Shown: piece after piece, positions 5,740 through 7,353 of the stretch
Layout of the letters: each line of letters opens with the position of its first letter
How positions within the stretch are numbered: the stretch's first letter is position 1
NCBI GenBank assembly: GCA_022795575.1
Contig: JAAWGY010000109.1
Span: 1-7,353, forward strand
Length of the DNA stretch: 7,353 nucleotides
Direction: 5' to 3'
Origin: Angelakisella sp.
Lineage (GTDB): Bacteria > Bacillota > Clostridia > Oscillospirales > Ruminococcaceae
Notes under the pieces: generated by a model
What the model saw: only the letters and a program-made list of their open reading frames with translations
Told to the model about the DNA's origin: nothing
Database searches by the model: none
Made by a program: the position numbers and the translations under genes

Positions 5740-6938
5740 GCCTGATTGTACAGAAATTCGGCGGCAGCTCGGTGCGGGACGCCCAGCGGGTGATGAACGT
5801 GGCCCGCCGCGTCACCGAGACCTACGCCAAGGGCAACAGCGTGGTGGTAGTGGTTTCCGCCCAGGGGGACACCACCGATGACCTCATCGAAAAGGCCAGG
5901 GAGATCAACCCCAAGGCCAACAAGCGGGAGATGGACGTCCTCCTCTCCTCCGGGGAGCAGATCTCCATTGCCCTGCTGGCCATGGCCATCGAAAAGCTGG
6001 GCTATCCCGCCAAATCCCTCACCGGCTGGCAGGCGGGGTTTGTCACCGATTCCGCCCACGGCAGCTCCCGGATCCGCCGCATTGAGACCGAGCGGCTCCG
6101 CAACGAGCTGGACAAGGGGAACATCGTCATTGTGGCGGGGTTCCAGGGGCTGAACCGGTACGACGACATCACCACCCTGGGCCGGGGGGGCTCGGATACC
6201 AGCGCCGTGGCCATTGCCGCGGCCTGCCGGGCCGATCTCTGCCAGATCTACACCGACGTGGATGGGGTCTATACCGCGGATCCCCGCCTGGTGCCGGGGG
6301 CCCGCAAATTAGGGGAGATCTCCTACGACGAAATGCTGGAGCTGGCGAGCCTTGGGGCCCAGGTGCTGCACAACCGCAGCGTCGAGATGGCCAAAAAGTA
6401 CAACGTCCCCCTGGAGGTTCTCTCCAGCCTGGAGGAAAAGCCGGGGACAGTCATCAAGGAGGTTGCGAAGATGGAAAAAATGCTTATCAAGGGGGTTGCC
6501 AAGGACGACAACGTCACCCGGATCTCCCTTATCGGTTTAGAGGACGTGCCCGGCATCGCCTTCCGGATCTTCTCCGCCCTGGCGGCGCGGCGGATCAACG
6601 TGGACATCATCCTGCAGTCGGTGGGCCGGGACAACACCAAGGACATCTCCTTTACCGTATCGGACAGCCAGCGGGAGGAGGCGATGGAGGTGGTGGAGGA
6701 GCTGAAGGGAAAGCTCCGGGCCAAAAGCATTGTCTGCGACGGCGTCACCAAGCTTTCGGTGGTGGGTGCGGGGATGGAGTCCAACCCGGGTGTCGCTGCC
6801 ATGATGTTTGAGGCGCTGGCGGAGGCTAACGTCAACATCCAGATGATTGCCACCAGCGAGATCAAGATTTCGGTGTTGATTGACCGGGAGGAGGGCCTGC
6901 GGGCCATGCGGGTGGTCCACGAGGCGTTTGTCAGCTGA
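5736..6938 (+). CDS. lysC: Aspartate kinase, alpha subunit (full-length product)
   Basis: A 400-residue aspartokinase, first enzyme of the aspartate family pathway (lysine, threonine, methionine and diaminopimelate), making aspartyl phosphate from aspartate and ATP. The amino acid kinase domain spans about 1-240: KFGGSSV (7-13), SSGEQISIALLA (71-82), TLGRGGSDTSAVAI (147-160), IYTDVDGVYTADPR (171-184). Two tandem ACT domains follow (about 265-335 and 340-400), the usual sites for lysine and/or threonine inhibition. Length is typical of the monofunctional lysine-sensitive or Lys/Thr-sensitive class (about 400). The start at 5736 is set by the ATGA overlap with thrB and the preceding AGAGGAGGGGG; a longer frame from 5637 is rejected because its extra 33 residues lie inside thrB in another frame. 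Which effector controls it cannot be read by eye. An internal start gives a second product (see 6471-6938). Confidence 0.96.
   Translation: MSLIVQKFGGSSVRDAQRVMNVARRVTETYAKGNSVVVVVSAQGDTTDDLIEKAREINPKANKREMDVLLSSGEQISIALLAMAIEKLGYPAKSLTGWQAGFVTDSAHGSSRIRRIETERLRNELDKGNIVIVAGFQGLNRYDDITTLGRGGSDTSAVAIAAACRADLCQIYTDVDGVYTADPRLVPGARKLGEISYDEMLELASLGAQVLHNRSVEMAKKYNVPLEVLSSLEEKPGTVIKEVAKMEKMLIKGVAKDDNVTRISLIGLEDVPGIAFRIFSALAARRINVDIILQSVGRDNTKDISFTVSDSQREEAMEVVEELKGKLRAKSIVCDGVTKLSVVGAGMESNPGVAAMMFEALAEANVNIQMIATSEIKISVLIDREEGLRAMRVVHEAFVS
6456..6462 (+). promoter_or_regulatory. Internal Shine-Dalgarno in lysC
   Basis: AAGGAGG, the full consensus, sits eight bases before the in-frame ATG at 6471 (codon 246 of lysC). 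It is stronger than the site used for the lysC start itself. It encodes Lys-Glu in the linker between the kinase and ACT domains. Confidence 0.7.
6471..6938 (+). CDS. Aspartate kinase beta subunit from an internal in-frame start
   Basis: Translation from codon 246 (MEKMLIKGVAKDDN) would give a 155-residue protein made only of the linker end and the two ACT domains, identical to the C-terminus of the alpha subunit. In Bacillus subtilis (lysC, aspartokinase II) and Corynebacterium glutamicum, an internal start at the equivalent position yields the beta subunit of an alpha2-beta2 enzyme that carries the inhibitor sites. The placement exactly at the domain boundary and the consensus ribosome binding site eight bases upstream support the same arrangement here. 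That it is made in this organism is inferred. Confidence 0.65.
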   Translation: MEKMLIKGVAKDDNVTRISLIGLEDVPGIAFRIFSALAARRINVDIILQSVGRDNTKDISFTVSDSQREEAMEVVEELKGKLRAKSIVCDGVTKLSVVGAGMESNPGVAAMMFEALAEANVNIQMIATSEIKISVLIDREEGLRAMRVVHEAFVS

Positions 6939-7000
6939 GAAGGCGGGGAAGGGCGGATGGGAGGCCGGCGGGGCTGCGGGGGCCTATGGGAAGCGAAGCC

Positions 7001-7264
7001 GCCTGTCCCACAGGTTGTGCCCGCCCGGGCTGCCGGGCCGCGCAGGCCCTGGTCGCTCCCGCAGGAGCGAAACTCCCCAGGACGACTACGATAACGGCAG
7101 GGCTTGTGTTTTTGGCACAGGCCCTGCCGTTGTGTTGTAGGCCGTCAGGCCGCGGTTTTGTGCAGCGGCGTTTTGGTGAGGATGGGGGCTATTGCGGTTA
7201 TGTAGACGCCTGGCGGGGAAGCGCAAACCGCGGCCGGGGTTAGGGGTAGCCGCGTTCTCCCCAA
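7001..7264 (+). repeat. Structured intergenic repeat, right copy (inverted relative to 1-279)
   Basis: This is the plus-strand partner of the repeat at 1-279. It begins 62 nt past the lysC stop and reads in the same direction as the threonine operon, so it would form part of the operon's 3' region. Stem-loops in order: GCCCGG/CCGGGC at 7023-7038 with a loop that differs between copies; TCGCTCC/GGAGCGA at 7053-7070 enclosed by CCTGG/CCAGG (7048-7052 and 7077-7081); a 17-bp hairpin at 7093-7131; and an 11-bp distant pair GGCCGCGGTTT/AAACCGCGGCC (7148-7158 with 7225-7235), extended by a further GUGC/GCGC pairing. The first part of the copy (7001-7090) and the last (7175-7250) are the best conserved. 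Short open frames cross the element, but the frames differ between copies, so it is treated as non-coding. Confidence 0.9.
7093..7131 (+). terminator. 17-bp stem-loop inside right repeat, possible terminator of the threonine operon
   Basis: Arms 7093-7109 and 7115-7131 pair along all 17 positions with two U-G wobbles, around the 5-nt loop ttttg. It is followed by gtgttgt, a moderately T-rich run. No better intrinsic terminator is seen between the lysC stop and this point, so operon transcription may end here. The lack of a clean T tract keeps confidence low. Confidence 0.4.
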
Positions 7265-7268
7265 AACA

Positions 7269-7301
7269 GCCCGCCGCGCGCCGTAGGCGCTGGAGGCGGG
7301 C
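7269..7301 (+). terminator. GC-rich two-step hairpin after the right repeat
   Basis: GCCCGCC (7269-7275) pairs with GGCGGGC (7295-7301), enclosing a second stem GCGCC/GGCGC (7278-7282 and 7286-7290) with loop GTA. It is followed by gcatttt, a short T run. This resembles an intrinsic terminator on the plus strand, though it could belong to a further structured element running out of the window. Nothing else is recognised from 7302 to 7353. Confidence 0.4.
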
Positions 7302-7353
7302 GCATTTTGGGTTCACCGGCCTAAAAGCCTGTCCGTTCGCAGCTTAGCTGTCC

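Noticed and set aside
7226..7250. G-quadruplex at the G-rich end of the repeats
   Set aside because: The runs GGGG-TTA-GGGG-TA are followed by GGG only in the left copy, and a fourth tract is distant, so a conserved quadruplex is not supported.
1..7353. CRISPR array, tRNA, rRNA, prophage or transposase genes
   Set aside because: No regularly spaced short repeats, no tRNA- or rRNA-like sequence, and no transposase, integrase or phage protein were seen in any frame.

Overview
This 7.35 kb window is GC-rich and tightly packed. It encodes ordinary chromosomal genes of a high-GC member of the Clostridia, most likely a gut Oscillospiraceae/Ruminococcaceae relative (Flavonifractor- or Lawsonibacter-like). 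That placement is inferred from three things: a PheB/UPF0735-type HTH-ACT protein (a Firmicutes family) leading a threonine operon, strong AAGGAGG-type ribosome binding sites, and GC-biased codon use. The species cannot be named from the sequence alone.

Layout: (i) 1-279, a roughly 280-nt structured repeat. (ii) 287-1204, minus strand, a YegS/BmrU-family lipid (diacylglycerol) kinase. (iii) 1205-1420, a spacer with a perfect 8-bp stem-loop. (iv) 1421-2570, minus strand, an overlapping pair read as a GNAT acetyltransferase followed by a DKNYY-family protein, with a good extended -10 promoter at 2641-2669. (v) 2571-3092, a divergent, relatively AT-rich intergenic region. (vi) 3093-6938, plus strand, the operon HTH-ACT regulator - homoserine dehydrogenase - homoserine kinase - aspartate kinase. 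(vii) 7001-7264, a second copy of the repeat in inverted orientation. (viii) a GC-rich hairpin at 7269-7301.

The plus-strand operon supplies the first and third enzymes of the aspartate-to-threonine route plus homoserine kinase. Asd (step 2) and ThrC (last step) are not in the window. hom-thrB and thrB-lysC each overlap by ATGA, so translation is probably coupled. lysC carries a near-perfect internal Shine-Dalgarno before an in-frame ATG, which predicts an alpha/beta aspartokinase like that of Bacillus subtilis lysC. The first gene combines a helix-turn-helix with an ACT domain and may sense an amino acid and control the operon.

The least explained structure is the repeat pair. The two inverted copies are about 87% identical by hand count. 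Each lies just downstream of a gene or operon and is oriented the same way relative to that upstream transcription. They share several stem-loops. In the longest stem the two copies differ in ways that keep pairing through G-U wobble on one strand only, the strand transcribed from the upstream gene. This suggests a dispersed element acting as RNA in 3' untranslated regions rather than a simple DNA palindrome. I do not recognise it as a named family.
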